This document shows positions 1 to 5,323 of a stretch of DNA of 6,170 nt, in pieces. Under the pieces are notes generated by a model that saw only the letters and a list, made by a program, of their open reading frames with translations, was not told where the DNA came from and did not search any database. This stretch comes from Bacillota bacterium. GTDB lineage: Bacteria > Bacillota > Clostridia > UBA1381. Positions within the stretch are counted from its first letter, which is position 1. Each line of letters starts with the position of its first letter. Made by a program: the position numbers and the translations under genes. The stretch lies in assembly GCA_021205715.1 (NCBI GenBank), contig JAJPXA010000261.1, forward strand, positions 1-6,170. The letters are read 5' to 3'.

Positions 1-34
1 GTGTTGAAGCCGCGGATTTTTTATAACAATAGTC
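1..34 (+). other. Left edge: possible tail of an upstream gene or 3' half of its terminator
   Basis: The first 16 bases are GC-rich and then change abruptly to AT-rich DNA. Two readings are possible. In frame 3 the bases 3-26 read V-E-A-A-D-F-L-stop, which would be the C-terminus of an upstream + strand gene. Alternatively GCCGCGGA followed by six T (17-22) looks like the right arm and U-tract of an intrinsic terminator whose left arm lies outside the window. Either reading agrees with a new transcription unit starting just downstream. Neither can be decided without the sequence to the left. Confidence 0.25.
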
Positions 35-112
35 TTTTGTAAAAATTCAAAAAGAAGTTGCAAATTTTGTAAAAATGTTATATAATTATTTATAAGTATA
101 TTTTGTAAAAAT
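35..112 (+). repeat. Three exact TTTTGTAAAAAT repeats around the promoter, candidate operators
   Basis: The 12-mer TTTTGTAAAAAT occurs without mismatch at 35-46, 65-76 and 101-112. The middle copy lies between the -35 and -10 boxes, the first lies upstream of the -35, and the third lies just past the predicted transcription start. Each copy has a dyad core, TTTT-GTA-AAAA. In the third copy the symmetry extends to 8-bp arms (97-104 and 108-115). A degenerate fourth copy, TTTTATAACAAT (10 of 12), lies at 19-30. Such an arrangement would suit a repressor covering the promoter. The cognate regulator is not recognised. AT-richness raises the chance of coincidence, but three exact copies in under 80 bp is notable. 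Confidence 0.45.
58..86 (+). promoter_or_regulatory. Sigma-A-type promoter of the decarboxylase operon
   Basis: TTGCAA at 58-63 (-35, four of six consensus bases) and a perfect TATAAT at 81-86 (-10) are separated by exactly 17 bp. The start of transcription would fall near 92-94, giving a leader of about 54 nt before the mmdA ATG at 147, with GGAGG at 135-139 as ribosome binding site. No other hexamer pair in 1-146 is as good. The surrounding DNA is very AT-rich, so chance -10 boxes are expected, but the spacing and position are right. The five genes downstream up to the terminator at 5260 are probably expressed from here. Confidence 0.6.
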
Positions 113-146
113 ATATCTATAATCTTTAGATAATGGAGGCTAAAAA

Positions 147-1697
147 ATGGGAACAGTTGATAAGTTGACTGAACTTCAGTATCGCAGAAGCGTCGTTGCG
201 AACGGCGGCGGCGAGGCGGCTCAGAAAAAGCAGCACGACTCAAACAAGCTTACGGCGAGAGAACGCATAAATCTCCTTCTCGACGACGGAAGTTTCGTTG
301 AAACAGACGCCTTTGTAACTCACAGATGCACCGAGTTCGGAATGGACAAAAAGGAGGCTCCGGGTGAGGGCGTTGTGACCGGCTACGGCACGGTTGACGG
401 ACGTTTGGTTTACGTTTATTCGCAGGACTTCACCGTAATCGGCGGCTCGCTCGGCGAAATGCACGCGAAGAAAATCAGCAAGGTAATGGATATGGCGGCG
501 AAAATGGGCGCGCCGATAATCGGAATGAACGATTCGGGCGGCGCGAGAATTCAAGAGGGCGTTGACGCTCTTGCGGGATTCGGCGAGCTGTTCATAAGAA
601 ATACGCATAACAGCGGCGTTATTCCTCAAATATGCGCCATTATGGGCCCGTGCGCGGGCGGCGCGGTTTACTCACCCGCGATTATGGACTACATATTTAT
701 GGTTGAGGACACAAGCAAGATGTTTATAACAGGCCCGCAGGTTGTATCGTCCGTAACGGGCGAGGAGGTTACCGCCGAGGAGCTTGGCGGAGCAAAGACC
801 CACGCGGAAAAATCGGGCGTCGCGCACTTCACGGCGCTAAGCGACGAGGAATGTATAGCTCAAATTAAGGAGCTGCTTTCATACCTCCCGTCGAACAACC
901 TTGAGGAGGCTCCGATAACCGAGCCGACCGACCCGATAAACAGACTTTCGGAAAAGCTTACGACAATCGTCCCCGATGATTCGGCAAAGGCTTACGACGT
1001 TAAGGAAGCAATCGCCGAAATCGTCGACAACGGTAAATTCTTCGAGGTTCAGAAGGACTTCGCAAAGAACATCGTTGTGGGTTACGCGAGAATGAACGGA
1101 CAGGTTATAGGCATCGTGGCGAATCAGCCGAGGGTAATGTCAGGCTCGCTTGACGTTGACTCGTCAAACAAAGCGGCAAGATTTGTACGCTTCTGCGACT
1201 GCTTCAACATTCCGCTTGTAACGCTTACCGACGTTCCGGGATATTTCCCCGGCGTGTCGCAGGAGCATAACGGAATTATCAGAAACGGCGCGAAGCTCTT
1301 ATACGCGTTCTCCGAGGCTACCGTGCCGAAGATTAACGTAATTTTGAGAAAAGCGTACGGCGGCGCGTATATCGCTATGAATTCAAAGCATTTGGGCGCG
1401 GATGTCGTTATGGCGTGGCCGACGGCGGAAATCGCGGTAATGGGCCCCGACGGCGCGGCGAATATCATATTCAAAAAGGAAATCGCCGAGAGCGACGACC
1501 CGATTGCGACAAGAGCGAAAAAGATACAGGAATACCGGAACAAGTTCTCATCGCCGTTTGAGGCTGCAAAGCGCGGCTATGTCGACGATGTTATAGAACC
1601 CGATTCCACAAGACCGAGAATTATAGCGGCTCTTGAGATGCTCGCGTCAAAGCGCGAAACAAGACCGTCCAAGAAGCACGGAAATCTTCCGTTATAA
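147..1697 (+). CDS. mmdA: Methylmalonyl-CoA decarboxylase alpha subunit / acyl-CoA carboxyltransferase (12S-like)
   Basis: This cytoplasmic carboxyltransferase should move the carboxyl group of a CoA thioester, most likely (S)-methylmalonyl-CoA, onto carrier-bound biotin; OadB then decarboxylates the carboxybiotin. The 516 residues match the usual MmdA/PccB length and show two crotonase-like halves. The N-terminal half carries SGGARIQEG (130-138) and the oxyanion-hole stretch [12 protein letters not shown] (167-178). The C-terminal half carries DVPGYFPG (362-369), the second oxyanion loop YGGAYIAM (404-411) and [17 protein letters not shown] (423-439). The C-terminus HGNLPL is typical of MmdA. 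The ATG start is set by GGAGG at 135-139, seven bases upstream. It is the first gene of the unit, 21 bases before oadG. The Na+-pump partners favour a decarboxylase or transcarboxylase over an ATP-dependent carboxylase, and no biotin carboxylase gene is nearby. A propionyl- or malonyl-CoA substrate cannot be excluded; glutaconyl-CoA decarboxylase alpha subunits are noticeably longer. Confidence 0.9.
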   Translation: MGTVDKLTELQYRRSVVANGGGEAAQKKQHDSNKLTARERINLLLDDGSFVETDAFVTHRCTEFGMDKKEAPGEGVVTGYGTVDGRLVYVYSQDFTVIGGSLGEMHAKKISKVMDMAAKMGAPIIGMNDSGGARIQEGVDALAGFGELFIRNTHNSGVIPQICAIMGPCAGGAVYSPAIMDYIFMVEDTSKMFITGPQVVSSVTGEEVTAEELGGAKTHAEKSGVAHFTALSDEECIAQIKELLSYLPSNNLEEAPITEPTDPINRLSEKLTTIVPDDSAKAYDVKEAIAEIVDNGKFFEVQKDFAKNIVVGYARMNGQVIGIVANQPRVMSGSLDVDSSNKAARFVRFCDCFNIPLVTLTDVPGYFPGVSQEHNGIIRNGAKLLYAFSEATVPKINVILRKAYGGAYIAMNSKHLGADVVMAWPTAEIAVMGPDGAANIIFKKEIAESDDPIATRAKKIQEYRNKFSSPFEAAKRGYVDDVIEPDSTRPRIIAALEMLASKRETRPSKKHGNLPL

Positions 1698-1718
1698 TCA
1701 CGTAAAGGAGGATACGAT

Positions 1719-2084
1719 ATGACTATATCAGAGGCTTTATCCGAGGGCGCTCAAACAGCGGTAATCGGATTGGGAACGGTATTCGCGGTGCTTATCATTC
1801 TTATGGTTATCCTTTATATAATGAGAGTTATTTTCTATAAAGACCCCAATAAGAATAAAACGGTGCCGGCAGCTCCCGCGGAACCTGCGGAACCCGTGGC
1901 ACCCGTGAATGCGGAAGATGATATGGACGAGAGCGAGCTTATCGCGGTTTTGACCGCGGCGGTCGCGGCGAGTCTTAACACTTCGACATATAATTTGCAG
2001 ATAAAATCCTACAGAAGAATTGACGGCACAAAGTCCCCGTGGCAAAAAGCGGGTATTCGCGAAACCATAAACAGCAGATTTTAA
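1719..2084 (+). CDS. oadG: Sodium-pump decarboxylase gamma/delta subunit (OadG/MmdD family)
   Basis: This small membrane protein of 121 residues should anchor the cytoplasmic carboxyltransferase and biotin carrier to the OadB pump. One hydrophobic helix spans about residues 13-39, followed by basic residues (K41-K47) suggesting a cytoplasmic C-terminal tail. A Pro/Ala/Glu linker follows (about 48-66). A conserved-looking segment DESELIAVLTAAVAASL (70-86) comes next, and a C-terminal tail ending WQKAGIRETINSRF (108-121) resembles the Trp-containing end common in Firmicute OadG/MmdD proteins. Length and layout agree with the family, which is weakly conserved, so the call rests on architecture plus position. 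The start follows a strong AAAGGAGG at 1704-1711, and the gene lies 21 bases after mmdA and 14 before the biotin carrier gene. In well-studied enzymes this subunit is needed for complex assembly; that role is transferred here by family. Confidence 0.82.
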   Translation: MTISEALSEGAQTAVIGLGTVFAVLIILMVILYIMRVIFYKDPNKNKTVPAAPAEPAEPVAPVNAEDDMDESELIAVLTAAVAASLNTSTYNLQIKSYRRIDGTKSPWQKAGIRETINSRF

Positions 2085-2098
2085 GGAGGTAAAAATCA

Positions 2099-2479
2099 AT
2101 GAGAAAGTTTAACATAACAGTAAACGGAAAAAGCTATGAGGTAGACGTTGAAGAGGTAGGCGGCGTAAGCGCTCCCGTACAGGCGGCACCCGCACCGGCT
2201 CCCGCTCCGGCGGCACCTGCGGCATCCGCACCCGCGGCGGCTCCCAAGGCTGCACCGGTCGCAGGCGCGACACAGGTTAAGTCGCCTATGCCCGGAACCA
2301 TCATCGCGGTAAAGGTAAAAGCGGGCGACAGCGTAACAAAGGACACGGTTGTCGCAACGCTTGAGGCTATGAAGATGGAAAATGAGATTTTCGCCGGTGT
2401 TGACGGCACGGTCGCGGGCGTAAGCGTTTCAAACGGCGACAGCGTAAACACGGGCGACGTAATCGTTTCTATAAATTAA
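2099..2479 (+). CDS. mmdC: Biotin carboxyl carrier protein of the decarboxylase complex (MmdC/GcdC type)
   Basis: This 126-residue protein carries the carboxyl group as carboxybiotin between the carboxyltransferase(s) and OadB. The N-terminal about 20 residues (FNITVNGKSYEVDVEEV, 4-20) are the usual beta-strand leader of this carrier family. Residues 25-57 form an Ala/Pro-rich flexible linker that lets the domain swing between active sites. Residues 58-126 are a biotinyl domain with the AMKMEN motif (90-95), in which K92 is the biotinylated lysine, and the C-terminal GDVIVSIN strand. It matches MmdC, GcdC and transcarboxylase 1.3S subunits in layout. AAGGAGGT at 2083-2090 overlaps the oadG stop codon, so translation of the two genes is probably tightly linked. 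Only one biotin domain is encoded in the window, so both carboxyltransferases presumably share it. Whether it should be named mmdC, gcdC or 1.3S depends on the true substrate. Confidence 0.9.
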   Translation: MRKFNITVNGKSYEVDVEEVGGVSAPVQAAPAPAPAPAAPAASAPAAAPKAAPVAGATQVKSPMPGTIIAVKVKAGDSVTKDTVVATLEAMKMENEIFAGVDGTVAGVSVSNGDSVNTGDVIVSIN

Positions 2480-2516
2480 TTTATACGAAATATTCACACG
2501 TAAATAATATTTATAG

Positions 2517-2533
2517 AAAGGGTGACGTAAGTG
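2517..2533 (+). promoter_or_regulatory. Weak ribosome binding site and GTG start of oadB
   Basis: AAAGGGTGA (2517-2525) is the only Shine-Dalgarno-like sequence before the GTG at 2531. It is less complementary to 16S rRNA than the AGGAGG sites of mmdA, oadG and the carrier gene. Combined with a GTG start, it may lower synthesis of the membrane pump relative to its soluble partners; that effect is inference. Confidence 0.5.
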
Positions 2534-3781
2534 TTAGAAGGTATAATAAATTTTATAAATAACACCGGCTTTATGCAGATGATTGTAAATATGCAGGAAA
2601 ACGCCGCCTCGGGCAATTGGCTCCAGGTAATAGGCGTTCCGCTTATGCTCTGCATTGCCTGCGTGTTGTTGTATTTGGCAATCGTAAAGAAATACGAGCC
2701 TTTGCTGCTTTTGCCTATAGCATTCGGTATGCTGCTTACAAACCTTCCTATGGAGGTTACACAAAAGATGATGCATCCCGAGTTCTTCATAGAAGAGGAA
2801 TATTTGATAGACGGACACGATTTGAATATGCAGTACATAATCGCCAACGGCGGTCTTTTGGATTTGCTGTATCTGGGTGTTAAGCTGGGTATTTATCCGC
2901 CGCTTATATTCTTGGGAATAGGCTATATGACCGACTTCGGTCCCTTAATCGCGAACCCCAAGAGCCTGCTTTTGGGCGCGGCGGCGCAGTTCGGCGTATT
3001 TGCGGCGTTCTTTATGGCGCTTATCCTGGGCGCTATGGGTCTGGGATTCGGCGTTCAGGACGCGGCGGCAATCGGCATCATAGGCGGCGCCGACGGCCCC
3101 ACGGCGATATTCGTAACGAAATCGCTCGCGCCGTCGCTGCTTCCGGCGATAGCTATCGCGGCATATTCGTATATGGCGCTGGTTCCCATTATTCAGCCGC
3201 CGATTATGAAGCTTATGACGACAAAGAAGAGCAGAAAGGTTGTAATGGCGCAGTTAAGACCGGTATCGAGAACCGAGAAGATTTTGTTCCCGATTATCGT
3301 TACAATCGTTGTCGGACTTATAGTTCCCGACGCGGTATCGCTTGTAGGATGTCTTATGCTCGGAAACCTCGCCAAGGAATCGGGAGTTATTGACAGACTC
3401 GGTAAAACTATGCAGAACGAGCTTATGAATATCGTTACGATATTCCTCGGCATCACCGTCGGCGCGACCGCGACCGCAGAGCAATTCTTAACTCCGCAGA
3501 CGCTCGGCATTATCGCGCTCGGACTTATCGCGTTCTGCTTCTCAACCTTCGGCGGACTTGCTTTGGGCGACCTTATGTATGTTTTGACCAAGGGCAAGGT
3601 AAATCCGCTTATCGGCTCCGCCGGCGTGTCGGCTGTTCCTATGGCGGCGAGAGTGTCACAGCAGGTGGGACAGAAGGAAAATCCGTCAAACTTCCTGCTT
3701 ATGCACGCTATGGGCCCGAATGTCGCGGGCGTTATCGGCTCGGCGGTTTGCGCGGGCGTATTCCTTGCGATGTTTAAATAA
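2531..3781 (+). CDS. oadB: Na+-translocating decarboxylase beta subunit
   Basis: This integral membrane pump (416 residues) decarboxylates carboxybiotin and exports Na+. It has many hydrophobic segments (for example 32-51, 57-72, 123-132, 146-172, 202-222, 251-280, 299-312, 324-349, 396-414). Family signatures are YLAIVKKYEPLLLLPI (48-63), GYMTDFGPLIANP (131-143) and GGADGPTAIFV (185-195). D188, Y214, N358, G362, S367 and R374 align, at a constant offset of 15, with Klebsiella OadB residues D203, Y229, N373, G377, S382 and R389 implicated in Na+ binding and catalysis (numbers from memory), so the pump looks intact. The start is GTG, with an in-frame TAA directly before it (2528-2530), so no upstream extension is possible. 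The AAAGGGTGA ribosome site (2517-2525) is weaker than those of its neighbours. It lies 51 AT-rich bases after the carrier gene. Beta subunits of oxaloacetate, methylmalonyl-CoA and glutaconyl-CoA decarboxylases are too alike to give substrate. Confidence 0.95.
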   Translation: MLEGIINFINNTGFMQMIVNMQENAASGNWLQVIGVPLMLCIACVLLYLAIVKKYEPLLLLPIAFGMLLTNLPMEVTQKMMHPEFFIEEEYLIDGHDLNMQYIIANGGLLDLLYLGVKLGIYPPLIFLGIGYMTDFGPLIANPKSLLLGAAAQFGVFAAFFMALILGAMGLGFGVQDAAAIGIIGGADGPTAIFVTKSLAPSLLPAIAIAAYSYMALVPIIQPPIMKLMTTKKSRKVVMAQLRPVSRTEKILFPIIVTIVVGLIVPDAVSLVGCLMLGNLAKESGVIDRLGKTMQNELMNIVTIFLGITVGATATAEQFLTPQTLGIIALGLIAFCFSTFGGLALGDLMYVLTKGKVNPLIGSAGVSAVPMAARVSQQVGQKENPSNFLLMHAMGPNVAGVIGSAVCAGVFLAMFK

Positions 3782-3792
3782 TTAAAAATTTC

Positions 3793-3809
3793 TGAAAGCG
3801 ATGCTTTCA
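3793..3809 (+). other. Intercistronic hairpin between oadB and oadA
   Basis: TGAAAGC (3793-3799) and GCTTTCA (3803-3809) form a perfect 7-bp stem around the three-base loop GAT. No T-run follows (ATACAGAATATA), so it is not an intrinsic terminator. It begins 11 bases after the oadB stop codon and ends 36 bases before the chosen oadA start. It could be a stabilising or processing stem that sets different mRNA levels for the two sides of the operon. No credible -35/-10 pair is seen in the 64-base gap. Confidence 0.35.
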
Positions 3810-3835
3810 TACAGAATATAGCCAATAGGCGGAAT

Positions 3836-3840
3836 GGAGG
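3836..3840 (+). promoter_or_regulatory. Ribosome binding site that decides the oadA start
   Basis: GGAGG lies five bases before the ATG at 3846. An earlier in-frame ATG at 3834 overlaps this GGAGG and has only a poor AGGCGGA sequence directly against it, with no usable spacing. The mmdA leader has the same arrangement (ATGGAGG shortly before the true ATG). The protein should therefore begin MGKKVEITETVLRDAHQS, four residues shorter than the longest reading. Confidence 0.75.
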
Positions 3841-3845
3841 ATAAA

Positions 3846-5246
3846 ATGGGAAAGAAAGTAGAAATTACGGAAACTGTCTTGAGAGATGCGCATCAGTCCC
3901 TTATTGCCACAAGAATGACCACCGAGGATATTCTTCCTATCGTGGAAAAGCTTGATAATGTCGGTTATCACTCGCTTGAGGCGTGGGGCGGAGCGACCTT
4001 TGACTCCTGCTTGAGATACTTAAACGAGGATCCGTGGGAGAGATTAAGACAGATTAAATCAAGAGCCAAGAAAACACCTATTCAGATGCTTTTCAGGGGT
4101 CAGAATATTTTGGGTTACAGACATTATGCGGACGATGTTGTTGAATACTTCGTTCAGAAGTCAATCGCGAACGGCGTTGATATTTTGAGAATTTTCGACG
4201 CGTTAAACGACGTGCGCAACCTTGAATGCGCGATAAACGCCTGCAAAAAGGAGGGCGGTCATCTTCAGGCTACGGTGTGCTACACCATATCGGAATACCA
4301 CAACAACGACAAATTCGTTGAAATGGCAAAGCAGCTTGAGAATATGGGCGCCGACTCGATTTGTATAAAGGATATGTCGGGACTTTTGCTTCCGTACACG
4401 GCATATGACCTTGTATCAAAGATGAAGAAAGCGGTTAAAATACCGATTCAACTGCATACGCACTACACATCGGGCGTTGCGTCGATGACCTACTTAAAGG
4501 CAATCGAGGCGGGCGTTGACGTTATCGACTGCGCTATGTCGCCGCTTGCGATGGGTACGTCGCAGCCGCCGACGGAGCCGATGGTAGCGGCTTTGCAGGG
4601 CACGGAGTGCGATACGGGCATTGACCTTGACGTGCTCACCGAGATTACGGAGTATTTCGCGCCGTTAAGGCAGAAATACCTTGAAAGCGGTCTTATGAAC
4701 ACAAAGGTATTGGGTGTTGACATAAATACACTGAAATACCAGGTTCCGGGCGGTATGCTTTCAAATATGGTATCGCAGCTTAAGCAAATGGGACAGGAGG
4801 ATAAGTTCGACGAGGTGCTTAAGGAAGTACCGAGAGTAAGAGCGGATTTGGGTTATCCGCCGCTTGTAACTCCGTCGTCGCAGATTGTCGGAACGCAGGC
4901 GGTTATGAACGTAATAACCGGCGAGCGTTACAAGATGGTTCCGAACGAAACCAAGGCGGTCGTAAGAGGCGAGTACGGTAAGACGCCGGCGCCTATATCG
5001 GACGAAATTGTAAAGAAGATAATAGGCGACGAGAAGAGAATTACCTGCCGCTATGCCGACACGCTGGAGCCTGAGCTTGATAAGCTCAGAAAGGAATGCG
5101 CAGAGTGGATTGAGCAGGACGAGGACGTATTGTCATACGCGCTGTTCGGTCAGGTTGCGGTTAAGTTCTTTGAGTACAGACGCGCGCAGAAATATAAGGT
5201 TGACGCGGGTTTGCTCGACGACGAAAACAAGGTATATCCGGTTTAA
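3846..5246 (+). CDS. oadA: Oxaloacetate decarboxylase alpha / pyruvate carboxyltransferase subunit (5S-like, no biotin domain)
   Basis: This cytoplasmic TIM-barrel carboxyltransferase transfers the carboxyl group between oxaloacetate/pyruvate and biotin. In the 466-residue protein counted from ATG 3846, TETVLRDAHQSLIATRM (8-24) starts the barrel. D14 (in RDAHQSL), K175 (in CIKDMSG, the usually carbamylated lysine) and H204/H206 (in QLHTHYTSG) are the expected metal-site residues. The PYC/OadA conserved domain fills the second half (for example VPGGMLSNM, 300-308, and DLGYPPLVTPSSQIVGTQA, 334-352). It stops near residue 466 without the roughly 100-residue linker and biotinyl domain present in enterobacterial OadA, so it resembles Propionibacterium transcarboxylase 5S or split PycB proteins. 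The biotin must come from the carrier encoded at 2099-2479. It is the last gene before the terminator at 5260, 64 bases after oadB. Oxaloacetate decarboxylase, transcarboxylase 5S subunit and PycB are all possible names; no biotin carboxylase gene is present to support PycB. Confidence 0.9.
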   Translation: MGKKVEITETVLRDAHQSLIATRMTTEDILPIVEKLDNVGYHSLEAWGGATFDSCLRYLNEDPWERLRQIKSRAKKTPIQMLFRGQNILGYRHYADDVVEYFVQKSIANGVDILRIFDALNDVRNLECAINACKKEGGHLQATVCYTISEYHNNDKFVEMAKQLENMGADSICIKDMSGLLLPYTAYDLVSKMKKAVKIPIQLHTHYTSGVASMTYLKAIEAGVDVIDCAMSPLAMGTSQPPTEPMVAALQGTECDTGIDLDVLTEITEYFAPLRQKYLESGLMNTKVLGVDINTLKYQVPGGMLSNMVSQLKQMGQEDKFDEVLKEVPRVRADLGYPPLVTPSSQIVGTQAVMNVITGERYKMVPNETKAVVRGEYGKTPAPISDEIVKKIIGDEKRITCRYADTLEPELDKLRKECAEWIEQDEDVLSYALFGQVAVKFFEYRRAQKYKVDAGLLDDENKVYPV

Positions 5247-5259
5247 ATTGACAGTATAC

Positions 5260-5292
5260 AAGCCGCCGCACTATCGCGGCGGCTTTGTTTTT
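5260..5292 (+). terminator. Intrinsic terminator after oadA
   Basis: AAGCCGCCGC (5260-5269) pairs perfectly with GCGGCGGCTT (5276-5285), giving a 10-bp GC-rich stem with a six-base loop ACTATC. It is followed by a T-rich tract to 5292 (TTGTTTTT beyond the stem). It begins 13 bases after the oadA stop codon and should end the decarboxylase transcript before proC. Confidence 0.88.
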
Positions 5293-5304
5293 CGGTAATA
5301 AAAA

Positions 5305-5323
5305 AAAGGAGTTGAATACAGTG
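5305..5323 (+). promoter_or_regulatory. Ribosome binding site and GTG start of proC
   Basis: AAAGGAG (5305-5311) lies nine bases before GTG 5321, which opens the protein at MKLGFIGGGNMGG, exactly where the nucleotide-binding fold of ProC should start. A longer reading from TTG 5285 would begin inside the oadA terminator, has no ribosome site and adds twelve residues foreign to the family, so it is rejected. Confidence 0.8.

Noticed and set aside
35..112. Rex, CodY or CcpA operators in the leader
   Set aside because: The repeats lack the inverted TTGTTAA/TTAACAA halves of Rex, the AATTTTCNGAAAATT pattern of CodY, and the GC-containing cre consensus of CcpA.
118..123. Second TATAAT as an alternative -10 box
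   Set aside because: No acceptable -35 lies 16-18 bp upstream, and it would leave a leader barely long enough for the ribosome site.
93..146. Riboswitch or leader attenuator before mmdA
   Set aside because: The predicted leader of about 54 bases is too short and AT-rich; apart from the AT-only stem of the third repeat, no structured element is visible.
147..1697. Glutaconyl-CoA decarboxylase alpha subunit (GcdA)
   Set aside because: At 516 residues with an HGNLPL ending it fits MmdA/PccB; GcdA proteins are longer, and no glutamate-fermentation genes such as 2-hydroxyglutaryl-CoA dehydratase are present.
2134..2451. Minus-strand Ala/Gly-rich frame opposite the biotin carrier gene
   Set aside because: Its Ala/Gly runs come from the reverse complement of the Ala/Pro linker codons, so it is not a gene.
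3193..3825. Minus-strand open frame of 210 codons opposite oadB
   Set aside because: It lies within a gene with clear OadB motifs, has no ribosome site, and its protein is a low-complexity Ile/Thr/Ser/Pro-rich product of reading a membrane-protein gene backwards.
5285..5320. N-terminal extension of proC from TTG at 5285
   Set aside because: It begins within the oadA terminator, lacks a ribosome site, and adds residues before the conserved start of the nucleotide-binding fold.
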